Part shown: positions 7,770 through 14,967 of the stretch, one piece after another
Position numbering within the stretch: position 1 is the first letter of the stretch
Layout: every line of letters starts with the position of its first letter
DNA from: Gammaproteobacteria bacterium
GTDB taxonomy: Bacteria > Pseudomonadota > Gammaproteobacteria > DSM-16500
DNA: 28,204 bases
Direction: 5' to 3'
Assembly: GCA_009885665.1 (NCBI GenBank)
Contig: VFKI01000133.1
Location: 1 to 28,204, forward strand
The notes under the pieces: generated by a model
Told to the model about the DNA's origin: nothing
Seen by the model: the letters and a program-made list of their open reading frames with translations, nothing else
Database searches by the model: none
Program-made: the position numbers and the translations under genes

Positions 7770-8312
7770 TTATTGCTCATGTTGTAACTGCTCAATCAAA
7801 GGCAATAACACGTGCTGCCACGTATCACGATCAATCGCACCAATTTGGCGATAGCGAATATGGGCGTGTTTGTCGATAATAAATGTTTCGGGCGTGCCAT
7901 AAACGCCCCAGTCAATTGCGGCATCACCACTGACATCCGCCAAGACTAAGTGATACGGATTGCCATAGTGTTTTAGCCATGCTTTAGCCGCTTCAGTATC
8001 ATCGCGATAATCCAGACCATAAAAAGCAATATGCTGGGTGTGCGCAACGCTATCCATTAATAAATCATGTTCCGCGGCGCACGCCGAACAAGTGCTACTC
8101 CACACATTGAATACACTGACTTCACCGTTAAATATTTTTTGATCGTAATTTTGTTGCAGATTAAATAATGATGGCAAACTAAAGGCGGGGACGGGTTTGC
8201 CGATCAAGGGTGAGGGGACTTCGGCCGGCGCTAATCGCAAGCCTTTCCACAAAAATACCGCAATGAATACGAAAATGACGAGGGGCAATAACGGTCTGAT
8301 ATGTTTTAGCAT
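7770..8312 (-). CDS. ccmG: Thiol:disulfide interchange protein CcmG/DsbE
   Basis: Membrane-tethered periplasmic thioredoxin that passes electrons from the DsbD/CcdA route to CcmH and apocytochrome c. I use the ATG at 8312 (180 residues), which gives a normal N-terminal anchor (about 6-23) and a 7-base overlap with the end of ccmF; the longer reading to 8489 runs back inside ccmF. The active site is STCSAC within FNVWSSTCSACAAEH, and YGTPETFIID carries the CcmG-type cis-proline loop. Odd: the residue before the first catalytic Cys is Thr, where most family members have Trp (WCxPC). An acidic DYRDD stretch follows in the CcmG-specific region. Confidence 0.93.
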   Translation of the reverse strand: MLKHIRPLLPLVIFVFIAVFLWKGLRLAPAEVPSPLIGKPVPAFSLPSLFNLQQNYDQKIFNGEVSVFNVWSSTCSACAAEHDLLMDSVAHTQHIAFYGLDYRDDTEAAKAWLKHYGNPYHLVLADVSGDAAIDWGVYGTPETFIIDKHAHIRYRQIGAIDRDTWQHVLLPLIEQLQHEQ

Positions 8313-10216
8313 GCTTTTTTTCGCCTCTGAAAATACGCATTGAGTAAAGCAAATAGGCCACCCAGCACGGTGAGTAAGCCACCCAGCCAAATCCAGCGCA
8401 CCAGCGGACGATAATAAATGCGTATCGCCCAGCTGCCATTCGTATAGACATTGCCTGACGCAATATATAAATCGCGCCAGCCATTCCATAAAATGCCCGG
8501 GTGGCTCAGCGATTCATTGTGGCTGACAAAAGTGCGTTGCGACGTGGTTATCGTTCCTTGCATTTTTCCATTGTATTTTACAGTAAAAATCGCATTTAAG
8601 CTGGTATAGTTTTCCGCCGCCGTGCGTGTTTGTTGTATAAAGTCAAATGTGTAGCCAGCCAGTGTCGTGGTGTCGCCGACGGCAATACGTAATTGCCGCT
8701 CTGCGCTATAGGTTTTATTGATGGTGACGCCCAAGGCTAATATCGCAATGCCAATATGCGCAATCGCCATGGCGATATGTGACAATGTGCCGGCGTGACG
8801 GTGTTGCCATAAATAGACGATCGTTGCGGCAATCACCCAGCTTGCGAAAGCGATGCCTAAGCTGGCCATGAAATGAAATTGAAAATCCGTCAGCCAAGGA
8901 AAACTGGCAATGACGATGCAACTGATGAGGAGGGGGAAAAGGATATGCGCGGATAATTTTTTTAGCGCATAGTGCTGCCAATGCATATGCGGCGCAACCC
9001 CCATGAATAACAACACAATTAACATCAAAGGCGTAAATAACGTATTGAAATAGGGTTCGCCCACTGAAATTTTGCCGAGATTCAATGCGTCTAATATAAT
9101 GGGGTAGAGGGTGCCGGTTAAAATAGTGACGACGGCAGTCAGTAATAAGATCGTATTGAATAATAAAAATGTTTCGCGCGATACTAACGCAAAGTTGACG
9201 GGGCGATAAAAACGGACAATGCGTAAACCATACAGTAACAAACTGCCACCCGCTAACAGCGTGAGAAAAATAAGCAAAAAAATGCCGCGCGCCGGGTCAG
9301 TCGCAAAAGCATGTACCGAAACCAATACGCCAGAGCGCACTAAAAATGTGCCAATCAAACTCAAGGAAAATGCTAACATAGCCAGCAAAATACTCCAGCC
9401 GGCAAATGTTTGACGTTTTTGCGTGACGATTAAACTATGTAGCAAAGCGGTTGTGGCTAACCAAGGTAACAAGGACGCATTTTCCACCGGATCCCAAAAC
9501 CACCAGCCGCCCCAACCTAATTCACGGTAGGCCCACCAACTGCCTGCCACAATGCCACAGCCTAAAAATGCCCAAGGCAATAATACCCAGGGTCGCAAAG
9601 CGTGTGCGAGCGCGGGCGGAAATTCGCCATACCATAATGCCGCCATGGCAAAGGCAAAGGCAACGGCAGTGCCGACATAACCGCTGTAGAGTATGGGTGG
9701 ATGAAACAACAATCCAGGATCTTGCAATAACGGCGTGAGGTCGGCGGCTGAGACGGGTAGGGTGGGAAAGTCGCGTAAAAACGGATTAGAGGTGAGTAAT
9801 AAAAATAATAAAAAACCGCAGCTAATTAATCCTAAATTCATTAAAATGGCGGCGCGTAAAGCGGGTATGATGCGCGTTTGATTGGCAAAAATGAATACCG
9901 CTGTCCAGCCGGCCAGTATTAAACACCATAATAATAACGAGCCTTCATGTCCACCCCACGCAGCGCCAATACGATACAGCAACGGCAAGCTGGGATGCGA
10001 ATGTTCGCGCACATAAATAACCGTTACATCATTGCTGATGAGCGATAAAATTAAACATGCCATGGCACATAGCAGAAAAAATCCTTGGGCAAGTGCTGCG
10101 GTTTTGGGTAGCACTAATGTGTGTGGATGACGATAACGATAAGCACCACTGCCGATCTGTAATAAGCTAAATAAGAACGCTAAAATAATAGCGAAAGTGC
10201 CTAATTCTGGAATCAT
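8306..10216 (-). CDS. ccmF: Cytochrome c heme lyase subunit CcmF
   Basis: Large inner-membrane protein that ligates heme from holo-CcmE to apocytochrome c with CcmH and CcmI. The 636-residue length is normal. The tryptophan-rich WWD domain is GWGGWWFWDPVENAS (about 234-248), facing the periplasm; FHPPILYSGYVG at 171-182 and GAAWGGHEGSLLLW at 84-97 are further family signatures. About 14-15 hydrophobic helices are visible, and a large periplasmic loop precedes the last helix. The ATG at 10216 overlaps the ccmE stop as ATGA, implying translational coupling. Confidence 0.97.
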   Translation of the reverse strand: MIPELGTFAIILAFLFSLLQIGSGAYRYRHPHTLVLPKTAALAQGFFLLCAMACLILSLISNDVTVIYVREHSHPSLPLLYRIGAAWGGHEGSLLLWCLILAGWTAVFIFANQTRIIPALRAAILMNLGLISCGFLLFLLLTSNPFLRDFPTLPVSAADLTPLLQDPGLLFHPPILYSGYVGTAVAFAFAMAALWYGEFPPALAHALRPWVLLPWAFLGCGIVAGSWWAYRELGWGGWWFWDPVENASLLPWLATTALLHSLIVTQKRQTFAGWSILLAMLAFSLSLIGTFLVRSGVLVSVHAFATDPARGIFLLIFLTLLAGGSLLLYGLRIVRFYRPVNFALVSRETFLLFNTILLLTAVVTILTGTLYPIILDALNLGKISVGEPYFNTLFTPLMLIVLLFMGVAPHMHWQHYALKKLSAHILFPLLISCIVIASFPWLTDFQFHFMASLGIAFASWVIAATIVYLWQHRHAGTLSHIAMAIAHIGIAILALGVTINKTYSAERQLRIAVGDTTTLAGYTFDFIQQTRTAAENYTSLNAIFTVKYNGKMQGTITTSQRTFVSHNESLSHPGILWNGWRDLYIASGNVYTNGSWAIRIYYRPLVRWIWLGGLLTVLGGLFALLNAYFQRRKKAC

Positions 10217-10650
10217 GTGCGTGGCCTCGCTTGAGCGGCTAACATTTTTGCAACACTGGCCGGCATATATTTTGCATCATGTTTCGCTAATACTTGATCA
10301 GCAATAAATTGATGCGCTTGATTAAAATGACCGGTGACCACGACGCCTTGCCCTTCGCGAAATAAAGTGGGCAATACGCCTTGATAATTGACACGCAAGT
10401 TATTGAGGCGATCGGTGATCGCAAAATTGACGCTGGCGCCCGATGCATCATATTGTACGCTGTGTTTTTGCACGTAACCGCCAATGCGTACCGGGGTGTT
10501 TGCTTGAACATGGGCGTGTTGTAGTTGCGTTGGCGTATAAAATAAATTAATGTTTTGGCGTAAAGCAAACAATATGAGTGCAGCCGCAGCCGCCAGCGCC
10601 AATAAAATAAGCACAATGCCGATTAATTTTCTACGACGTAATGGATTCAT
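10213..10650 (-). CDS. ccmE: Periplasmic heme chaperone CcmE
   Basis: Binds heme covalently in the periplasm and carries it from CcmABCD to CcmF. From the ATG at 10650 there are 145 residues: basic N-terminus RRRK, a single membrane anchor (about 10-30), an OB-fold domain with RIGGYVQKHSV and GQGVVVTGHF, and the heme-attachment histidine H124 in VLAKHDAKYMP, with Y128 as the likely axial ligand by analogy with E. coli H130/Y134. A longer in-frame reading to 10713 is rejected because it lies wholly within ccmD. It overlaps the ccmD end by 20 bases. Confidence 0.96.
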   Translation of the reverse strand: MNPLRRRKLIGIVLILLALAAAAALILFALRQNINLFYTPTQLQHAHVQANTPVRIGGYVQKHSVQYDASGASVNFAITDRLNNLRVNYQGVLPTLFREGQGVVVTGHFNQAHQFIADQVLAKHDAKYMPASVAKMLAAQARPRT

Positions 10651-10804
10651 GCGGTGATCTATTATAAAAACGACGAATACGCTGCAAAATAGCTTTCTTT
10701 TCGCGCGCGGCAAAATGCATATTGATTAAAAATACCGCGAGCGTCACACCCCACGCCGGCCATATCCATATGCCATAGCCACCCATATTAAAAAATGCCG
10801 TCAT
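10631..10804 (-). CDS. ccmD: Heme exporter protein CcmD
   Basis: Small single-helix membrane protein needed to release holo-CcmE from CcmABC. The 57-residue product begins MTAFFNMGGYGIWIWPAWG, the characteristic FFxMGGYGxYVW-type N-terminus, followed by a membrane helix (about 13-31) and a positively charged cytoplasmic tail with KKAILQRIRR. The ATG at 10804 overlaps the ccmC stop (ATGA), which fixes the start; an upstream in-frame start at 10825 is not needed. Confidence 0.92.
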   Translation of the reverse strand: MTAFFNMGGYGIWIWPAWGVTLAVFLINMHFAAREKKAILQRIRRFYNRSPHESITS

Positions 10805-11535
10805 TTGATTAACGCCTCCACCCATTGTGTGCGCATTTCACGTAATAAAATATGATTGCGCATGCGCCATAATAAAATCACTGCAAAAAACAATAAAAAT
10901 CCGGTAATCATCGCCAACAGCGGCCATAACATGGCGGCGGCAATCGTGGGTTGCGCAAAAGCGCTGAGCGAGGGACCTTGATGTAGCGTGTTCCACCAAA
11001 TAACTGAATAATGAATAATGGGTAAGTTGATGACGCCAATCAAAGCCAGAATCGCTGAGGCACGTTCACGTGCTTGTATGTCAGTAATGACCGATTGTAA
11101 AGCAATAAAACCTAAATATAAAAAAAGTAAAATTAAGACAGACGTTAAGCGCGCATCCCAGACCCAATAGGTGCCCCACATCGGTTTACCCCACAATGAA
11201 CCGGTAATCAGCGCCAATAAGGTAAACCAAACGCCAATGCGCGCACTGACCGACATACAAATAGCCGCGACTTTGACGCGCCACACCAAGGTAATCAATG
11301 CGCTAACCGCCATTAGAAAATAGACCGCCATCGCCGCAAACGCACTCGGCACATGCACATACATAATGCGAAAGCCATCGCCTTGCTGATAATCCGCCGG
11401 CGCAAAAAATAAGCCGGCAATACTGCCATAGCCCAACGCTAATAAACACACAAATGCTAACCACGGTAACAGACGCCCGCTCGCGTGATAAAAACTTTTT
11501 GGCGAAAGCCAATATTGCGTGAGCCAGTTGAACAT
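10801..11535 (-). CDS. ccmC: Heme exporter/heme handling protein CcmC
   Basis: Inner-membrane member of the heme handling protein family that loads heme on CcmE. The 244-residue protein has six hydrophobic helices, the tryptophan-rich periplasmic motif around WGTYWVWDARLTSVLILL, and candidate axial histidines in MYVHVPSAF (about 60) and IHYSVIWWNTLHQGP (about 175-189). It starts 3 bases after the stop of the ccmAB fusion, so its ribosome site lies within that gene's end. The start matches the family. Confidence 0.96.
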   Translation of the reverse strand: MFNWLTQYWLSPKSFYHASGRLLPWLAFVCLLALGYGSIAGLFFAPADYQQGDGFRIMYVHVPSAFAAMAVYFLMAVSALITLVWRVKVAAICMSVSARIGVWFTLLALITGSLWGKPMWGTYWVWDARLTSVLILLFLYLGFIALQSVITDIQARERASAILALIGVINLPIIHYSVIWWNTLHQGPSLSAFAQPTIAAAMLWPLLAMITGFLLFFAVILLWRMRNHILLREMRTQWVEALIK

Positions 11536-11538
11536 GAC

Positions 11539-12843
11539 TTATTGATTAACTCCATTGCGCAAAGCGAGGCTGCTGAGTAGCGGCGCCGTGGCCAATCCCA
11601 GTAAGCTGAATGCCAGCAAAACAGCCATTTCCGCAGCCAGCGGTTGGTGTGCGTTCGCCGCATCCATCATGCCTATGCCAAATATCAGTGTCGGAATATA
11701 CAGCGGCATGATGAGAACCGGCAATAATAACCCATGACCCCGGATGCCGGCAACGAGCGCCGCGCCGATACTGCCCGTTAGGCTGAGAATGGGCGTGCCG
11801 CAAAAGAGTGAGAGGAGTAACACGCCCGTCATATGCGGCGATAAACCCAGTAGCAAGCCGGCGAGCGGGCTTAATAAAATAAGCGGTAAACAATAGGCCA
11901 GCCAGTGACTGAAGATTTTACTGCCCACGGCCAGCGTGGGCGAATAGGGCGACGTCAGCAGTAAGTCGATAGTGCCATTTGCCATATCAGTGCGAAACAG
12001 CGTGTCAATCGATAATAAAATAGCAAGCAAGGCCGTCACCCAAATGATAGCCGGCGCGAGCGTTTGTTGTACGCGTATGTCGGGGCCTGCGGCAATCGCG
12101 AATAAGGTGAGGGCGATGGTAAAAAAAAGTAACGGCGTGAGCCACGCGGCGGCGGCGCGGACGGTGGTGAGCAGGTTGTATTTTGTCAGCGCGAGCGCGC
12201 TGTGGTAGTTGCGCGTATTCACGCGGGTCGCCGGCGACGGACAAGGTTGGTGGTGAATCGTGCAAACTAAGTTTGCAGAAACCGGTACAGCGTGTTGCGC
12301 ATGGCTGGTCATGATGACGATGCCGCCCGTTGTGCGTTTTGCGGTGATTAATGCCGCTAGCCATTGCTGGCCCGCACGATCTAATGAAGTCGTCGGCTCA
12401 TCCAATAGCCAAATATCGGCGGGAATGCATAATAATCGTGCCAGTGCTAGTCGCCGCGCTTGGCCGGCGGAAAATTGGCTCGTCTGTATATCGGCGAGCT
12501 GCACAATACCGACAGTTGTCAGCACGTGATCCATTTTTTCAGGCGTCAACTTGATGCCAAATAATCCAGCGACCCACGCCAAATTTTCGCGCGCCGTCAA
12601 GCTGGCGTGGATGCCATTGTGATGGCCGATATACAGTAATTTTGTGTCAGCGGTTATGTGTATTTTTCCAGTCGCCGGCGTTAATAATCCTGCCAGCAAG
12701 CGTAGCAGTGTGGATTTGCCGCAACCATTTGCGCCGGTGATTTGTAATAAATCGCCTGCTACCAGCGCGCCGCTGATGGGGGCGAATACGGCTTGCTCAT
12801 TGCGTTCATAACTTAATTGATCGAAGCGCAATAGACTAGCCAT
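11539..12843 (-). CDS. ccmAB: Fused CcmA-CcmB heme ABC transporter (ATPase plus permease)
   Basis: One uninterrupted 434-residue frame carries two proteins that are normally separate. Residues 1-about 205 are the CcmA ATPase: Walker A GANGCGKST (37-45), signature FSAGQARRLALARLL (124-138), Walker B IWLLDEP (144-150) and switch H181. Residues about 212-434 are CcmB with six hydrophobic helices; PAIIWVTALLAILLSIDTLF and GTPILSLTGSIGAALVAG match E. coli CcmB. The transition (about 200-213) is a short polar linker with no internal stop. The complex uses ATP to free heme-bound CcmE from CcmC/D. The ATG overlaps the stop of the preceding DUF2269-like gene. The fusion fixes ATPase and permease at 1:1 per chain. 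No frameshift is needed to read it, though a sequencing artefact removing a stop is conceivable. Confidence 0.93.
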   Translation of the reverse strand: MASLLRFDQLSYERNEQAVFAPISGALVAGDLLQITGANGCGKSTLLRLLAGLLTPATGKIHITADTKLLYIGHHNGIHASLTARENLAWVAGLFGIKLTPEKMDHVLTTVGIVQLADIQTSQFSAGQARRLALARLLCIPADIWLLDEPTTSLDRAGQQWLAALITAKRTTGGIVIMTSHAQHAVPVSANLVCTIHHQPCPSPATRVNTRNYHSALALTKYNLLTTVRAAAAWLTPLLFFTIALTLFAIAAGPDIRVQQTLAPAIIWVTALLAILLSIDTLFRTDMANGTIDLLLTSPYSPTLAVGSKIFSHWLAYCLPLILLSPLAGLLLGLSPHMTGVLLLSLFCGTPILSLTGSIGAALVAGIRGHGLLLPVLIMPLYIPTLIFGIGMMDAANAHQPLAAEMAVLLAFSLLGLATAPLLSSLALRNGVNQ

Positions 12844-13312
12844 TGCCGGGCACGTGCGCCAAGCGGCTGGTCATAGCAAACAAGATGACAGCAAGCGCAA
12901 TGCCGCTGGCCGCCAGCATATAGGTTTGCGCGCGTCGATAAAATGCGCGACGATGCGGGTTTTTTTGATCATTATTCTGTAGCGTGTTTTGTTGTGCCAT
13001 GGTGAGGCAATACATAAAACCTAGCCAGCATGTCATCAGCCCAATGAAGCCAGCGAAACTTAGATACAGCCATGGCAGCCCTAATGCCGTATGTTGCAGG
13101 CTGATCAGCGTGACGCCGCTCAAAAGTTGTAGCGTGCCCAGCGGCATGATGATGAGGGCGGTTTGTTTTTGGATGCGTGCAAATAATACATAGCTGTTAT
13201 CGGCGTTAGGCATGGCGTGCCATAACGCAATGCAATAGGCTAAACTGCTCAGCACCAGCGTGGCGCCCAAGATGTGCAGGATTTTTAGGGTGTCATAAAA
13301 TAGCGGAGACAT
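12836..13312 (-). CDS. DUF2269/CopD-like membrane protein at the head of the ccm operon
   Basis: A four-helix inner-membrane protein of 158 residues from the ATG at 13312 (MSPLFYDTLKILHILGATLV). The first helix has KILHILGA with a histidine, a second has QLLSGVTLISLQHTALGLPWL, and the protein ends in another helix (about 134-153). This resembles DUF2269 and other small CopD-like four-helix proteins with helix histidines that could bind heme or copper; function is unknown. An in-frame GTG at 13363 would add 17 residues, with no clear ribosome site at either start. Its stop overlaps the ccmAB ATG by 8 bases, so it is translationally tied to cytochrome c maturation. A shorter relative lies at 18036-18410 beside coxC. 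Confidence 0.6.
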   Translation of the reverse strand: MSPLFYDTLKILHILGATLVLSSLAYCIALWHAMPNADNSYVLFARIQKQTALIIMPLGTLQLLSGVTLISLQHTALGLPWLYLSFAGFIGLMTCWLGFMYCLTMAQQNTLQNNDQKNPHRRAFYRRAQTYMLAASGIALAVILFAMTSRLAHVPGNG

Positions 13313-13430
13313 GGTTCGGGCAGTTTCACAGGGTAAGTAGTCAGGGAAGCAGAAATTTAGCACATTTAGGGGGTGAGCGCTACTGTAATTGTTTGTGTTG
13401 AAGTATAGGGAAGAAGGTGCCGGATGTCGG

Positions 13431-14891
13431 TTAGAGGGCTGCCCGCCCGTAATGCGGGACGGCGACTTGACTCTCTTGTTTTCTGCTATTCATCCCGTAA
13501 TTAAATTTGCTATAAATATCAGCAATACCCTGTTTGCTTTGTAATTCTTCTTTCAAATCAACAATCCATTCTTTATCGTCAAGCGGTAGCTGACAGCAGA
13601 AAATGGAGATAGAGGCTAAACCCAATAGACCATTGACGCCATGCGCTGGAGGGGGGGGCGAGGGGAGTGTGCCCAGGCGTGAAAGCCAATGCGGATTATC
13701 TTGATAAATGGCTGTTCTGAGTTCAGCATCGTCGATGCTACGATATGCACGCATGCTCATGCTCTTCCAGGCCGCTTGTTGGAAGCTGTTATCTAAAAAT
13801 GCTGCTTCTTTAATTGTGAGTTGATCTGTTAGATTAACAGCGACAGGAAATAATTTCTCAACCAATTGTGCAATTTTAATACATTGATAGCATTGAAGCA
13901 GTTCAAGGGGTGGCAGCTGAAGTAAATCGAGATCACCTGATATATTTATTGCTTTTAGCGTATTATTCAGCATAACGATGCTGGCATAGCTGGAAATTTT
14001 TTGAATGTTTTTTTCTGCTATTAATTTCGTTAATTGTGTATAGCTGTTGCGCAGGGTGTGGTAATCATTTATTATTTGGATAAAGGCGTTATCGTAATCA
14101 TTTATATTTTTGGTAAGTGCATACGCAATAGGCGCTAATGAATGTAATAACGGTCGAATGTCCGCAAAAAAAATTAACATATTTCCTATGTCGTCATTCT
14201 TTCCAGTGTATAACTTGAAGCAGTATGAATATATATGATCTAATAATTCGTAAAATGTATCTTTATCATTTTTTTGTATATCGCATTCCTTTTCATCACC
14301 CTCCTCAGCAATATTGATTGTATCTGATAGGGGGTTAAGCGTGCTTTTTAATGTTGCAAGAAAAGAGGCTAATAGATTTTTTGGTGTGATAAGGTAAACA
14401 TCCATGTTGAACGATACTTTGAGAAATTTAATGCTTTGTAGCAAAGACAACAAATTGGTTAACCATATAGTCAATTCTTTGTTATTTTTTTCATCTGAAG
14501 GTTCGTGATTTTTTGTTCTTTCTTTTTTTGTTTCCCTGTAAGGGTTTTCTGATAGGTGAGCAATAATTTTGTTAATGATTTCAGTTATGTTATAACAAAA
14601 TTTGTCTGTGGTTAAAATTGTATCGGTAACATCATGGCATATTTGCGACCAGTCAAAATCTTTATCTTCAAGAAAATCGATTAATCGACTGAGTGAGTCA
14701 TTTAGGTTGGTTTGTTTTGACGCAGAGGGAAGCAGTGGCAGTGAACCTCGCCGCCGCATTTTCATCATTTCTACGTTTGGCGTGTTGTCTTTAGATTCTG
14801 AGTTTGTTTTTGTGAAATTTTCATCAAAACTAGAAAAAGAATTTCTTCTTGAGGATAAATGTTTAGAGGTGTCTGGTCTAGCGTTTGCCAT
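13431..14891 (-). CDS. Uncharacterised 486-aa protein, candidate secreted effector
   Basis: I do not recognise this family. The first 60 residues are Ser/Arg/Asn-rich and look disordered, with two basic-Ser clusters (SRRNSFSSF and RRRGSLPLLPSAS). Residues about 65-400 are predominantly helical, without membrane segments or signal peptide. A PSPPPPAH stretch at about 410-417 is coded by a run of eight C. The C-terminal 70 residues include an acidic-helical patch (DDKEWIVDLKEELQSK). Composition is clearly AT-richer than the flanking ccm genes. A good AGGAG precedes the ATG at 14891. It lies 76 bases after another orphan gene in the same direction, probably a two-gene unit. Size, disorder, composition and lack of homology resemble Dot/Icm effectors of Legionellales, but that is inference. 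Confidence 0.6.
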   Translation of the reverse strand: MANARPDTSKHLSSRRNSFSSFDENFTKTNSESKDNTPNVEMMKMRRRGSLPLLPSASKQTNLNDSLSRLIDFLEDKDFDWSQICHDVTDTILTTDKFCYNITEIINKIIAHLSENPYRETKKERTKNHEPSDEKNNKELTIWLTNLLSLLQSIKFLKVSFNMDVYLITPKNLLASFLATLKSTLNPLSDTINIAEEGDEKECDIQKNDKDTFYELLDHIYSYCFKLYTGKNDDIGNMLIFFADIRPLLHSLAPIAYALTKNINDYDNAFIQIINDYHTLRNSYTQLTKLIAEKNIQKISSYASIVMLNNTLKAINISGDLDLLQLPPLELLQCYQCIKIAQLVEKLFPVAVNLTDQLTIKEAAFLDNSFQQAAWKSMSMRAYRSIDDAELRTAIYQDNPHWLSRLGTLPSPPPPAHGVNGLLGLASISIFCCQLPLDDKEWIVDLKEELQSKQGIADIYSKFNYGMNSRKQESQVAVPHYGRAAL

Positions 14892-14967
14892 ACGTTAACT
14901 CCTGCGCGCGTTTTTTAGTGAAATTGTAAAGATGAAATATAAGTTATTGTGGTCTTTTGTTATTTAA

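Noticed and set aside
8313..8489. Longer CcmG start inside ccmF
   Set aside because: The extension translates the ccmF end in another frame; the ATG at 8312 gives the normal anchor.
10651..10713. Longer CcmE start inside ccmD
   Set aside because: The extension reads ccmD in another frame and would place residues before the normal basic N-terminus and anchor of CcmE.
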